Source of the DNA: Ornithodoros turicata | Taxonomy: Eukaryota; Arthropoda; Arachnida; Ixodida; Argasidae | DNA length: 64,000 nt | Reading direction: 5' to 3' | NCBI RefSeq assembly: GCF_037126465.1 | Contig: NC_088206.1 | Coordinates: 26,600,790-26,664,789 of the forward strand | In this document: piece by piece, positions 21,225-30,681 of the stretch | Layout of the letters: each line of letters begins with the position of its first letter | Numbering within the stretch: position 1 is the stretch's first letter | Made by a program: the position numbers and the translations under genes | Notes under the pieces: model-generated | The model's database searches: none | Told to the model about the DNA's origin: nothing | What the model saw: only the letters and a program-made list of their open reading frames with translations

Positions 21225-22752
21225 CAGTGTTGCCAACATTCTAGACGAATGATCCCCCAAAGTAGCCAACCGATTCCGCCAGAATCCGCTAAATTTCGCA
21301 AAGAAGCCGCTAAAATCCGCTTAACGCTGAAAAGTGCATGAACACGTTGAGATTTATGTATATTTCACCTCTGTTTATGGTGTTCAAGAGCATGCTTCGC
21401 ATTCTCGTTCATTTCTTCTTCGTCGTACCGAGGAGGTCGTACTCGAAGCAGCTCCTCGCGTGCCTTCTCAAGCCCGTATCTTGACCATGACCAGGCCCGA
21501 TCATGTCCGGCTTCATTTTATTGCGCAAATTGTCCTTTATCAAGTTCAACTGGCTGAAGGTCCGATGAAGATCATCCTTGAAGTGCCTATAAAGCACGTT
21601 CGTCAAGATAGCTGAACATTTGGAGCGATACATCTTTTATTCCTTTGTCTGGAATTTTCGCACTGTCCGGGAAATAATTCTTGTACAGTTCCCCAACATG
21701 ATCGGTGGGCAGCACTGAACTGTGTTCAGCAATAAAGAGCTCTGTCCCGCCTTCAGCTTCATGCGCTGGATCGACTTTCTCCGGGGCGATGCGAACTTGC
21801 TGTTGACCGGACGTGAAATGTCCCAATGCCTCTCTGTGCTTTGCACTGTCTCCATGTGCCTTCAGATCTGAGTACTTCGTACCCAGCACAGACTCACACC
21901 AGCACTACACCGAAGAACTAGAACCAGCACTATACCGTTTCGTCCAATCTGCCGCCGTTCTGAACCGTTCCTTAGCACAGGGTCCCGAAGCCATTCCTTG
22001 CAAAGTTTTTGTTTGTAAGTCACTTTTGGCATTTCAACAAACTAGAAGAGTGCACACTGCCATCATAGACGCTAGTGAAGAAGAGAAACGAAGTCACCTC
22101 GCATTGGGAACATCAATCGGCAGACTTTGTGGGCTACTACAAGAGGGAGCAAGATGTCCAGACAAACTTTAATTCGTGTTCTGGTGCAAAATCTCGGGTT
22201 ATGTGTCATCATTTCCCCTAGTCAACAATGCTGTGCTGGGTGAGAGCAGCATTTAAGGCCTTAGTTGTTAAGGCCTTAATTTCGCGCCCTAAGGACAGAG
22301 CAAAGTCGCTTCTGTCCGGCGCAAGACTATGGCCCTAACATATAAGACATTAAATGTTGTGGTCTGACCGAGGTACTGGTGGTGTGTTCTCCGAAACAGA
22401 AAAGGTTCTAGCACAAAGGAGAGAGAGTGAATCGAAAGTGAGCTTCTTGCGCGCAAACAGCCGTGCAGATACCAAATTTCAAACAACAACTTTATTGACC
22501 TTGGAGAGTAGGGAGTTTACCAAATTTCAGGTGACTGGTTTCGGTTCGGAAGTTAGCATACTGTAGGGAATAAATTGATTTTTGCGGGCTTTTCAGCCAA
22601 AATGAGGCGAAAGTCTGAATCCGCTAGAATACCCTAAATTCAGCCAGGACCCCGTCAGAAATTCCGCTAGCCGCTAAAGACATTTTTTTTCCCGCTAGAT
22701 GCAAGTCGAATCCGCCAGATCTGGTGGGAAATCCGCTAAATTGGCAACACTG
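21225..22752 (-). mobile_element. hAT element inside gypsy integrase
   Basis: The element starts CAGTGTTGCCAA and ends TTGGCAACACTG. Eight flanking bases, TCTGCGGG (21217-21224) and TATGCGGG (22753-22760), differ at one position and form an 8-bp target duplication, as expected for hAT. It holds degraded hAT-like coding sequence on the minus strand. Repeated AATCCGCTAAA-like motifs lie near both ends. Confidence 0.78.
21409..21889 (-). pseudogene. hAT/ZBED-like transposase remnant
   Basis: Two overlapping minus frames are involved. The first (21889-21587) has HREALGHFTSGQQQ and FIAEHSSVLPTDHVGELYKN and resembles the region after the BED zinc finger of hAT-derived proteins. The second (21633-21409) has KCSAILTNVLYRHFKDDLH, which normally precedes the DEST catalytic motif. 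That motif is not found because the sequence degenerates. Frameshifts and the missing catalytic half make it non-functional. Confidence 0.6.
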
Positions 22753-22970
22753 TATGCGGGAGTAAATCCCGTCGCTTCACGCGGTACAGTCCTTAAAGCG
22801 AACATAGTTGCGAACAACTTTCCCAGTCCTTTTTCCTCTCGTAACACAGTGCGTGGTCTGCTTCGCCCGCGGTATCCGATAGCGGTCAGTCTCCTATGGT
22901 TCCTTGTTGTCTTATAGTTGCGTTTCGTTGTTGCCATTGATACGGCGTAACAAGTACATTTTTGCTTCAT
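22753..22970 (-). pseudogene. Gypsy integrase fragment upstream of the hAT insertion
   Basis: The minus frame ends in LFATMFALRTVPREATGFTP at the hAT junction. Across the hAT element the frame continues with ELVYRRTL. This is the segment of gypsy integrase after the catalytic glutamate. Confidence 0.68.
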
Positions 22971-23750
22971 GCTGCCTGCTGCCTTGAACTGCTGTCTTGT
23001 CCGAAGGTATGCCCGGTCGTCTCTCCAGTGTTATAGTTTATGGGTCTCAATTAACGCAGTGGTCACAACCGAACAGGCAAGCAAGCTCGCATCATCTTGA
23101 TTATTATCATTTCCTTCAATTTGTGAACGAATCCATCCTGCCATCTAGTGTTCCTTTGTGTGTGTCACCACCGACGACATCACAGCTTTCATTGTTGACT
23201 AGGAGTGACAGAAAGAATTACCTATGTGCATAAATTGTTGCAGATCACAAAAGTGTGTTTGATCATGCTTTCAGAAATGACAGTTCCCAGCAATTTGTGG
23301 GTGTGCAAAACAACAGTAGTCGCAACACGACGCAAAGGATCCTAATGGGAGCTGTGGTTATTTTATTTTTGTTTTATTTTGCATTAACTTTCATTTTCTG
23401 GTGACATTATCCCAGCAGCTGCAATTGTCACCTGGTTGTACACTATTTTCCCGATGTCTGCTGGCGGCTCCCAGTCTGTCAGGTGCAAACACATATTTGG
23501 GTACGATGGCTTCGAAAGTATGTGAGAGTCAAAATATTAATATGGGGTTATTTTAGTAACACCGAAAAACAGCACAATAACTGACAGCACACAAACCAGC
23601 ATGAGATCTGACCAAAGATCTGACGTAAAGAATCAGAGAAGGATGCATTATGTCAGGGTAGAGCAGTAGGATATAATCGTATTTAATAGTGCTGGAAGCG
23701 CGGACATATTTATATTTTGCAACAAAGTTGCATCAGTTATTACCTGCACC
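22971..23750. other. No supported gene
   Basis: Nothing recognisable as coding or terminal repeat. The stretch is moderately AT rich. Confidence 0.45.
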
Positions 23751-23843
23751 TGCACCTACTGCCTCCCATCGAAGATGAGAAGGCCGTTAGAGTCCGTCAT
23801 CCATCGCCTGCGACTCAACGTCCCGTTCGCAGCATCATTCCTT

Positions 23844-23978
23844 TGTAGGTAGCGTGTTCCAAGAAAGACACTAGGTTCAGAATAATCCATGGCCGAGCGG
23901 CCCGTGCGCCGTGCATTTATTAGCGCGCGACCAAGCGAACGAGCGCTGATGTCGTTAAAGATGGGGCGGCTCGCTACA
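23844..23978 (-). repeat. Gypsy 3' LTR
   Basis: This 135-base LTR runs TGTAGGTAGCG to GCTCGCTACA on the plus strand. It shares most positions with 27962-28104 but lacks an eight-to-ten-base segment near GGAACATCTGG. Confidence 0.88.
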
Positions 23979-25151
23979 GGGCTCCCCCTCCACTTCGACT
24001 GGCTGAGGCGGGAGTTGAAGACAGGCTGAGGGGGCTGGTCCAGGAGACAGTACGACGGACCCTGGGCTCCGGTTGCAGAGGTCGTACAGTGGAGCAAGGA
24101 AGCTGTGCAGGAGAGTCGGACTCCATGCAAGCAGACTTCACGCGGTCTAACGACACCACCTGTTTGTGTCCCGCAATGTCGAGGGTAATCGTCTTGTGAG
24201 ACCGGCACAGCACACGGAAGGGGCCGTCGTAGTGAGGGGCCAGGGGACGGCGAACGGCGTCACGACGCAGGAAGGCATGCGTGCAGGACTTGAGGTCTTG
24301 GGGAACGAAAACTGGGACGGTGGTGGGCTGGCGCGGAGGAGTCGGAGCAAGCTGACGGAAGAAGCGTCGGAGGCCGTGGACATAGTCGGCCGGGGGAACA
24401 GGCTGCTCAGGTTGACCGGGGCACCAGGAGTCAGCGGGCAAACGCAGGGTCGTGCCGAAAACCAACTCTGCGGCAGAGCAGGCAAGGTCGTGCTTCAGGG
24501 CTGAGCGAATGCCCAGCAAGACTAGGGCAGATGGTCCACCCAATGAGTCCCGGCCTGGCGAGCGATGAGAGCGGTCTTTAGCTGGCGGTGAAAACGCTCC
24601 ACCAGACCGTTTGCAGCAGGGTGGTAGGCTGTGGTCCGCAGATGGTGAACGCCGAGGAGTACCATGAGTCGCTTGAAGAGGGCACTCTGGAACTGCCGTC
24701 CCTGGTCGGTGGTAATGTGGGCGGGGCAGCCGTACCGTGCGATCCAGGCGGAGAGGAGGGCGTGCGCCACGGTATCTGCAGTCGCATGGGGAAGGGGAAC
24801 CGCTTCCGGCCATCGTGTGTAGCGGTCCACGATAGTAAGAAGGTAGCGATGGCCGTGGTACGGTGGTAGCGGACCGACGAGGTCGACATGAAGGTGCTGA
24901 AACCGTGCGTCAGGCAAGGTAAAGGGATGAACGGGTGTCTTGGTGCGACCCCTGATCTTGGCCTTTTGGCAAGCGATGCAAGCCCTCGTCCAACGCCGAA
25001 CGTCAGTGTTCATTCCCGGCCACACAAAGCGAGATGACAACAGTCGCTGCGTGGCACGGATCCCAGGATGGCCGATGTTATGAAGGTCTTGAAAGGCAGT
25101 GAAGCGCAGGGAAGGCGGTAAGTATGGACGGGGCCAGAGACGTCGCACCAT
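23974..25151 (-). pseudogene. Gypsy integrase (zinc-binding, DDE core, C-terminus)
   Basis: The first frame (25151-24522) has [12 protein letters not shown] with CIACQK (HHCC zinc module), [26 protein letters not shown] and [12 protein letters not shown], containing the three catalytic acidic residues. A second frame (24813-23974) takes over with VFGTTLRLPA, the DGPFRVL C-terminal beta-barrel-like region and a Pro/Ser-rich tail that reaches the polypurine tract. The frame change near 24520 is a disabling mutation. Integrase would join the DNA copy to the genome and make the 4-bp duplication. Confidence 0.85.
23979..23994 (-). other. Gypsy polypurine tract
   Basis: The minus strand reads GTGGAGGGGGAGCCC directly before the 3' LTR. 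Confidence 0.65.
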
Positions 25152-27175
25152 ATGTCAGACGACGAAAAGGGTAGAGGCGCCTTCTGAAGCTGTAGGGAAT
25201 GCTTTTTCGTGTCCGAGAGAAGGTGACTGAGCGTACGATCTCCCGCTTGTGCGGCGGCCAGAGTGTCGAAGGTCATGACGGCCGAACGCGTGGCACCCTC
25301 GAAGCGTGACAGTGCGTCGGCCGCAGCGTTCTGACCACCACGGCCGAAGCGGATGACGGTGGTGTACTTCGAGATGAGCGAGAGACGACGGAGATCAGTC
25401 GGGGAGTATGTGTCACGGTTGGACTTCAAGACAAACGTCAGAGGTTTGTGGTCCGTGAGAACGTAGAACCGCCGGCCTTCGAGGTAATGCTGGAAGTGCC
25501 TCACAGCGTAGTAGATGACGGGGAGTTCTCGGCTAAAGGTGCTATACTTCTCTTCAGATGGCTTGAGCCGCTGAGAGAAGAAAGCCAAGGGGGCCCAATC
25601 ATCACCGGACTGCTGCTGCTGGAGAAGGGCGCAAACAGCATGAGATGAGGCGTCCACCATTAGGCGTGTAGGTGCCGAAGACACCGGATGTACGAGCATG
25701 GCGACTGAGGCAAGGGCCGCCTTGATTCTTTGGAAGGCAGTGAGAGCTTCTGAGTGGAGAGTCAGATGGGAGTTCGCCTTGGTGTGCGTACGAAGCAGGT
25801 CTGTCAAGGGTCGTAAGAGGTCGGCACAGTGTGGGATAAAACGGCTATGGAAGTTTACGAGGCCGAGAAACTCGCGCAGCTTCCGTAGTGAAGAAGGCAC
25901 GGGGAAGTCTTGAACGGCTTGTACCTTGGACGGAAGCGGTGAAATGCCGTCTGCCGACACACTGTGGCCGAGGAATTCCAACGACGGAACGTCGAAAAGG
26001 CATTTGCCGAGATTGATGACAAGGCCGTTGTTGTCCAGGCGCTGGAACACATGGCGCAAGTGAGCTTCGTGTTCCTCAGGAGACTTGCTGGCAATGAGCA
26101 GATCGTCCATATACGCAAACACGAATGGAAGACATCGTATGACCTCGTTGATAAATCGTTGGAAAGTCTGCGCCGCATTCCGAAGACCGAACGGCATTCG
26201 GACGAATTCGAAGAGGCCAAACGGCGTGATAATGGCGGTCTTCGGAATGTCGTCGGGCGCTACCGGGATCTGGTGGTAGGCCTTGACCAGATCGATCTTG
26301 CTGAAGGTGGTCGCACCAGCAAGGCCACTGGTGAAATCGTGGATGTGGGGCAAGGGATACTGGTCTGGTACCGTGCGGGAATTCAGGGCTCTATAGTCGC
26401 CGCAAGGCCGCCAATCGCCGGGGTCCTTCTTCGGTACCATATGTAGCGGTGATGACCATTGGCTGGACGATGGACGAATGAGCCCCAGCTGCAGCACGTG
26501 GTCAAACTCACGGCGAGCAATCTGGAGGCGCTCACCAAAGAGCCGGCGGGGGCGGGATACCACTGGTGGTCCGGTGGTCTGGATGTGGTGCATGACGTAG
26601 TGCTTGGGCGTAACCTCAAGGTTGCACGGCTTAGGCACAGCGGGAAAATCGGCGAGGATAGCGGCGTAGCGGGACGCAGGCAGCACAGTACGAATGCCCG
26701 TAGAAGTCTGCAGCGCGCGCAAACCAGACACCAAAAGTGTGGTCAGGGTGTCTGTCAATTTCCTGCGCGAGAGACTGATGTCGAGTGCGAAATGCTGGAG
26801 GATGTCAGCGCCGAGGATAGGGTGAAGCATGTATGAGACTACCAAGACCCACCGAAAGAGTCTTCGCAGGCCGATGTCAATGGCAAGGGACCGCAGACCA
26901 AAGGGTGAGATGGATGAGGCGTTCACGGCTTGGAGGGTGGCGGAGGACTTCCCGTGGACGCGGTCGGCACGTGTCGGAGGCACAAGGCTGACTTCGGCAC
27001 CCGTATCCACCAAGAACCGATGGCCGGCGACCCGGTCGGTGACGAAGAATAGACGGCTTGCCGGTGGGCCAGAGTCGTAGGCCACCGCTATCGACTGGCC
27101 CCCAAGTTTCCCGTCCAGGAGCACGGCTGGGTGCACTTGAGAGCGTTGTCGCCAAACTTCTTGTGATAATAGCAT
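25010..27175 (-). pseudogene. Gypsy pol: protease, reverse transcriptase, RNase H
   Basis: A 721-codon frame. From the N-terminus: protease with [13 protein letters not shown] (about residue 53), the segment [12 protein letters not shown] from about residue 190 with [12 protein letters not shown] (motif A), [14 protein letters not shown], and [11 protein letters not shown] (catalytic YMDD), then RNase H with [10 protein letters not shown] and [11 protein letters not shown]. The frame is open and motifs look intact. Near 25150 it leaves the pol frame, which continues with integrase in another frame, so pol as a whole is broken. Confidence 0.88.
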
Positions 27176-27253
27176 ATATCCCCCTGGGAGGCCGGGCTGC
27201 GGGAAGGGGATCGGCGTGGACGAGAATGAGAGCGTCGGTACCGTGGGCGACCA

Positions 27254-27940
27254 TTAAAGGTCAGCGCGCATAGCGGCAACAGCGTCCGTAAGCTCTTTGA
27301 CTTGCGCTTGTAGAACAAGGAGCGTAGGGTCAGACGGGGAAACAGCCGCGATGTTCTCAGACCGTGTGAAATGTGGCGCAGAGGGGGCAGAGTAGTCGGT
27401 GATGCGATCCGCCAACTGGGCAAGGTTATCGAGGGCGACCTCGTCAGATCCGGCCAGTACCAAGCGGACTTGCTGTGGGAGCCGCTGGAGGAAGAGCTCC
27501 CGCGGGATCGAGGGCTGAGTATCAGCCGAGTCTCCAAGAAGCTGCTTCATGCGGTGCAGTAATTGGGTTGGCCGCCGATCGCCCAGTTCTTCCTCGGATA
27601 GAAGTTGACGGATCCGGGACTGCTCGGTGCATTCGGCGCGGGAAAGAATAGCCTCCTTCAGCCGATCGTAGGGGTTGTCAGGCGGTGGTGAAGCCAAGAT
27701 GTAATCAACCTGGTCGGCGATTTCCATGGGCAGCGCGGAAACAACGTTGAGGTACTTGGTAAGTTGTGACGAAATATGCCGAAGTGCAAATCGCGCCTCA
27801 ACTTGGGAGAACCAGGCCCGGGGATTCTTGGCCCAGAAGGGGGGAAGCTTAATCTCACCGCCGACGGCGGCGATGGACGGTTGGTCTCCGGCATCTTGGA
27901 CTGGAGGGAACGTCGGGGCTGATGTCCGTGGAGCGTCCAT
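27254..27940 (-). CDS. Gypsy gag (capsid region)
   Basis: A 228-codon frame starts at the first ATG after the primer site. It has the capsid-like pattern KLPPFWAKNPRAWFSQVEA and later ELFLQRLPQQVRLVL, typical of arthropod gypsy gag. It ends with a short predicted helix (QVKELTDAVAAM). A zinc knuckle-like segment [14 protein letters not shown] lies downstream in another frame (around 27160), so either a frameshift mutation or programmed frameshifting separates it. Gag would form the particle that packages the RNA. Confidence 0.8.
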   Translation of the reverse strand: MDAPRTSAPTFPPVQDAGDQPSIAAVGGEIKLPPFWAKNPRAWFSQVEARFALRHISSQLTKYLNVVSALPMEIADQVDYILASPPPDNPYDRLKEAILSRAECTEQSRIRQLLSEEELGDRRPTQLLHRMKQLLGDSADTQPSIPRELFLQRLPQQVRLVLAGSDEVALDNLAQLADRITDYSAPSAPHFTRSENIAAVSPSDPTLLVLQAQVKELTDAVAAMRADL

Positions 27941-27943
27941 TGA

Positions 27944-27959
27944 GACGTCGGGTCACCAG
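27944..27959 (-). other. Gypsy primer-binding site
   Basis: On the minus strand TGGTGACCCGACGTC begins three bases after the 5' LTR. The same TGGTGACCCG start follows the LTR of the element at 53.5 kb, supporting a shared tRNA primer. Confidence 0.65.
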
Positions 27960-27961
27960 TT

Positions 27962-28104
27962 TGTAAGTAGCGTGTTCCAAGAAATAGACTAGGTTCAGAA
28001 TAATCCACGGGAACATCTGGCCGAGCGGCCCGTGTGCCGTGCATTTATTAGCGCGACCAAGCGAACGAGCGCTGATGGCGTTGCAGATGGGGCGGCTCGC
28101 TACA
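27962..28104 (-). repeat. Gypsy 5' LTR
   Basis: This 143-base LTR begins TGTAAGTAGCG and ends GCTCGCTACA on the plus strand. It is unusually short for a gypsy element. Confidence 0.88.
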
Positions 28105-28199
28105 CCTTCATAAGATTGTCGATGCATCGCCGAACTGTTCAAGTTACTGGACCGTGGAGAACACGGAGCACGTGCTGGTCACTTGCTGACGCTTCGACT

Positions 28200-29339
28200 C
28201 TAGTGGGCGAACACTGAAGAACGCCCTTGCAAGACTTGACAACTGGCCTTTTAGTGTTGAGAAGTCACTGGGGAGTTGAGAAGACACTGGGGAGTTGGCC
28301 AAAGCAGCACCAACAGCCTGCGCTGTGTACCCTGGCGAACTACCTCAAGGACATACGTGCTGAAGTAATCTTTTAAATCATTCAGTGCTTTCACACATCA
28401 AGCGTCATGGAACAGCTGGTCGACCAGTCCGACCAGTCCAGTCCGTTTCCATATTTTCCTTTCTACTTCTAAAAATAATGGCGTTGTCAGTGAGGTTACT
28501 TGTATAGAAAAGTGATGGAAAGCATTTTGTCATTACAGCAAAACCTTTCATTACTGTAAGTAATGCAGGTGCAAAATTTTCTAATTAGAGCATTGCAGAA
28601 GCATCAAAAGACTGTTCCCATTGGCATTTGTCACCATACAGCTGGGATACCAGACAGCAGAGAGCGCCTGCATGTTAGGATCATTGTAAGTGATTAAATT
28701 GTAGAGGACAACCATTGCAAGATAATCTGTACCTTACATGCAGGTTCCATAGGTTCCCCTAAATGGTATAGTGCAGGCCTGACACGCACACACACACACA
28801 CATAAAGAGACGCTGATGAGATGCTACTGATACTGTAAGCTCATCACAGAAACAGAATGCCAGAATGCTAGCAAATGATAGCAAGTAGACCTGGCATGGT
28901 TGAAACCGGAGGTTTAATTATCCTGTACCTCTCGCAACAACCTGAAAGAAACATGTTTTTTGTCTGAAGGATATCATTACCATATAGTCAGTGCATCACT
29001 TGCGCTCAAGTGGGTATAATCAACCCTCAACTTGTGAACGGTCAATGTTTCTCGAAATTTTTTCATAAATCAAGGTCTGGAAGAACGTGACAGCGCTACA
29101 ATGACAGGAAATGCATTGTGATGTGAGAAAACGTTCTTCTCCTTTTTTTGTTTTTAAGTACTTTGCGTGCCCTACCGTAATTTTTTTTTCTGTGTCAATC
29201 CTGCTCAGGATAATCTATAGCACTTGACTCGTCGTTCCAATCCTCGATGTACTGTAGTGCACCTTCGGTATAAGTGCATTTTGAAGTCAAGTCAAGAGTG
29301 ACATATGCTTGCCCATCCGGACCTCAGGAGGATGGATCA
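28200..29339. other. LINE 3' remnant and unassigned DNA; CA microsatellite
   Basis: The first 180 bases still look like the end of the I-clade LINE. A CA dinucleotide tract is at about 28784-28801. No exon is supported in the remainder. Confidence 0.45.
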
Positions 29340-29341
29340 TA

Positions 29342-30115
29342 CCGTAAACATATTTTTATTCACGATTAATTTTCGCGACCGCAAAACAGTCGCGAAAAGT
29401 TGTACTCGCGAATAAAGAGGCATAGCACCTTGATAGATCGACGCATTGCCTTGATGTATTGGCCAGATACATACTCTCAGTTAAGTTTTCACAGGACAAC
29501 AAAAAGTACTAAGGCTACATATACATTTATTTTCACATTTGTGCCACTTTCTTGGGGTCAGTCCTGCTTGCACAAATGCTGAATGAATAGCGGCGTCACG
29601 CACAGATATTTCCTGCAAAGCTTCAATCAGAGCAGGATGAATGGGTTTGATGGTTGCAGGTAGCTCTACCTTGACTTCGAATGGAGAATAGTTCAGCACA
29701 GCTTTGGCACATGTGGCATCCATTTAGTGAACTTTTCAGGGATGGCACGTGCCGACCGGACCTCCGGCAGAGCTTGACGTTAATCCCGCAAGAGGAAACT
29801 GCCTTGGAATCGCGAAAATTAAATTCAGGCGAATAACTTCGCAAGCGAATCCTACTATCCCCATCAGTTACGACGCACCCGCGTGTGTGATATCTCATTT
29901 GCGTGTGTCATGTGTGTGTGCGAGTGTGTATGTCTCATCTTTTTCATAGTCATCCCATTCATATATTAACCCACATGCACTGAGGTATGGTACCGAAATT
30001 GTTGCGGTGAATCACCTCATACGATCGTCATTCATGTAGTTGTTGTTCTTGTTGCAAGCGAATGAATAAGCGATTCGCGAAAATTAATACCTGGAAAATA
30101 AAAGTACGTTTACGG
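29342..30115. mobile_element. Long-TIR DNA element with TTCGCG motifs, TA-flanked
   Basis: CCGTAAACATATTTTTATT at the left is matched by AATAAAAGTACGTTTACGG at the right, with TA outside both ends (29340-29341 and 30116-30117). The subterminal TTTTCGCGA motif occurs near both ends and internally, including a perfect 10-bp hairpin at 29370-29398. No transposase similarity is seen. Confidence 0.6.
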
Positions 30116-30568
30116 TACTTTGTGGCAATGTCCCTCAAGTGAGTTTTGGAGGTATATGGAAATACCTACATAAATAAATGAATCATCCTCCTTACTTTGC
30201 CTGGTGACAGTGGGACACTAGACGTTCTATGTTTATAATTTATTGACCTGGACGGCTCTACATACCCTGTTCATAAATTGAGGTAAAAAACGGGACGGGT
30301 CTTAAAGGTTCCTCCCCAAAATATGCATTCACTGTTCGGAAATCGGGGATTCTGAAACCAAAGGTGAAAAACAAAGGGGGGTGTCTCGTCCCATGAGGCA
30401 CTGTTCATAATCTGAGGGAATTCGTAAATCGAAGGTTGTCTGTACTCGGTACCGATAAAAAGAGACGTCATTATTAAAGGTCCCCTGCCTTCATGAGAAA
30501 TGGTTTCCTTAGAATACAAGATCGATAAACATAAGCTGTACTCTACTGACCGAAGTTTTTCTATGCAG

Positions 30569-30681
30569 GCATGCTTCAGGAGGTATGGCTAGTGCTCACA
30601 GTGGCTGCTGCTACAGCGGTAGCCGTTGTGCCCTCACCGCCTACCATGATCAAGCAGCCCAAACAAGAACAGCTTTACCAA
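30569..30681 (+). CDS. Nrg: Neuroglian-like exon 1: signal peptide
   Basis: The acceptor ATGCAG/GC lies two bases before the ATG at 30571, so there is at least one upstream non-coding exon. The 37 codons begin [20 protein letters not shown], a typical hydrophobic signal sequence, then [17 protein letters not shown], which corresponds to the start of Ig1 in neuroglian. The donor is CAA/GTAAGC, phase 0. Confidence 0.8.

Larger units (their letters stand above)
23844..28104 (-). mobile_element. Ty3/gypsy retrotransposon, near complete
   Basis: A 4.26 kb minus-strand element with LTRs of 135 and 143 bases, a primer-binding site, a polypurine tract, gag and pol, and a 4-bp CCTT target duplication. 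The order protease, RT, RNase H, integrase is standard. A few frameshifts (between gag and protease, in integrase) make this copy probably inactive. It is the best reference here for the related truncated elements at 31.7-33.5 and 53.5-56.4 kb. Confidence 0.92.
23751..28380 (+). mobile_element. I-clade LINE 3' fragment, split by gypsy
   Basis: The left part (to 23843) reads [19 protein letters not shown], and the right part (from 28109) continues in frame with HKIVDASPNCSS and ENTEHVLVTC, the zinc segment near the end of an I-clade ORF2. CCTT at 23840-23843 and 28105-28108 is the target duplication left by the gypsy element between them. Upstream LINE sequence is missing. Confidence 0.72.

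Noticed and set aside
25448..27562. Plus-strand frames across the gypsy element (for example 25964-26446 and 26459-26836)
   Set aside because: They are antisense shadows of the minus-strand gag and pol, which carry clear motifs.
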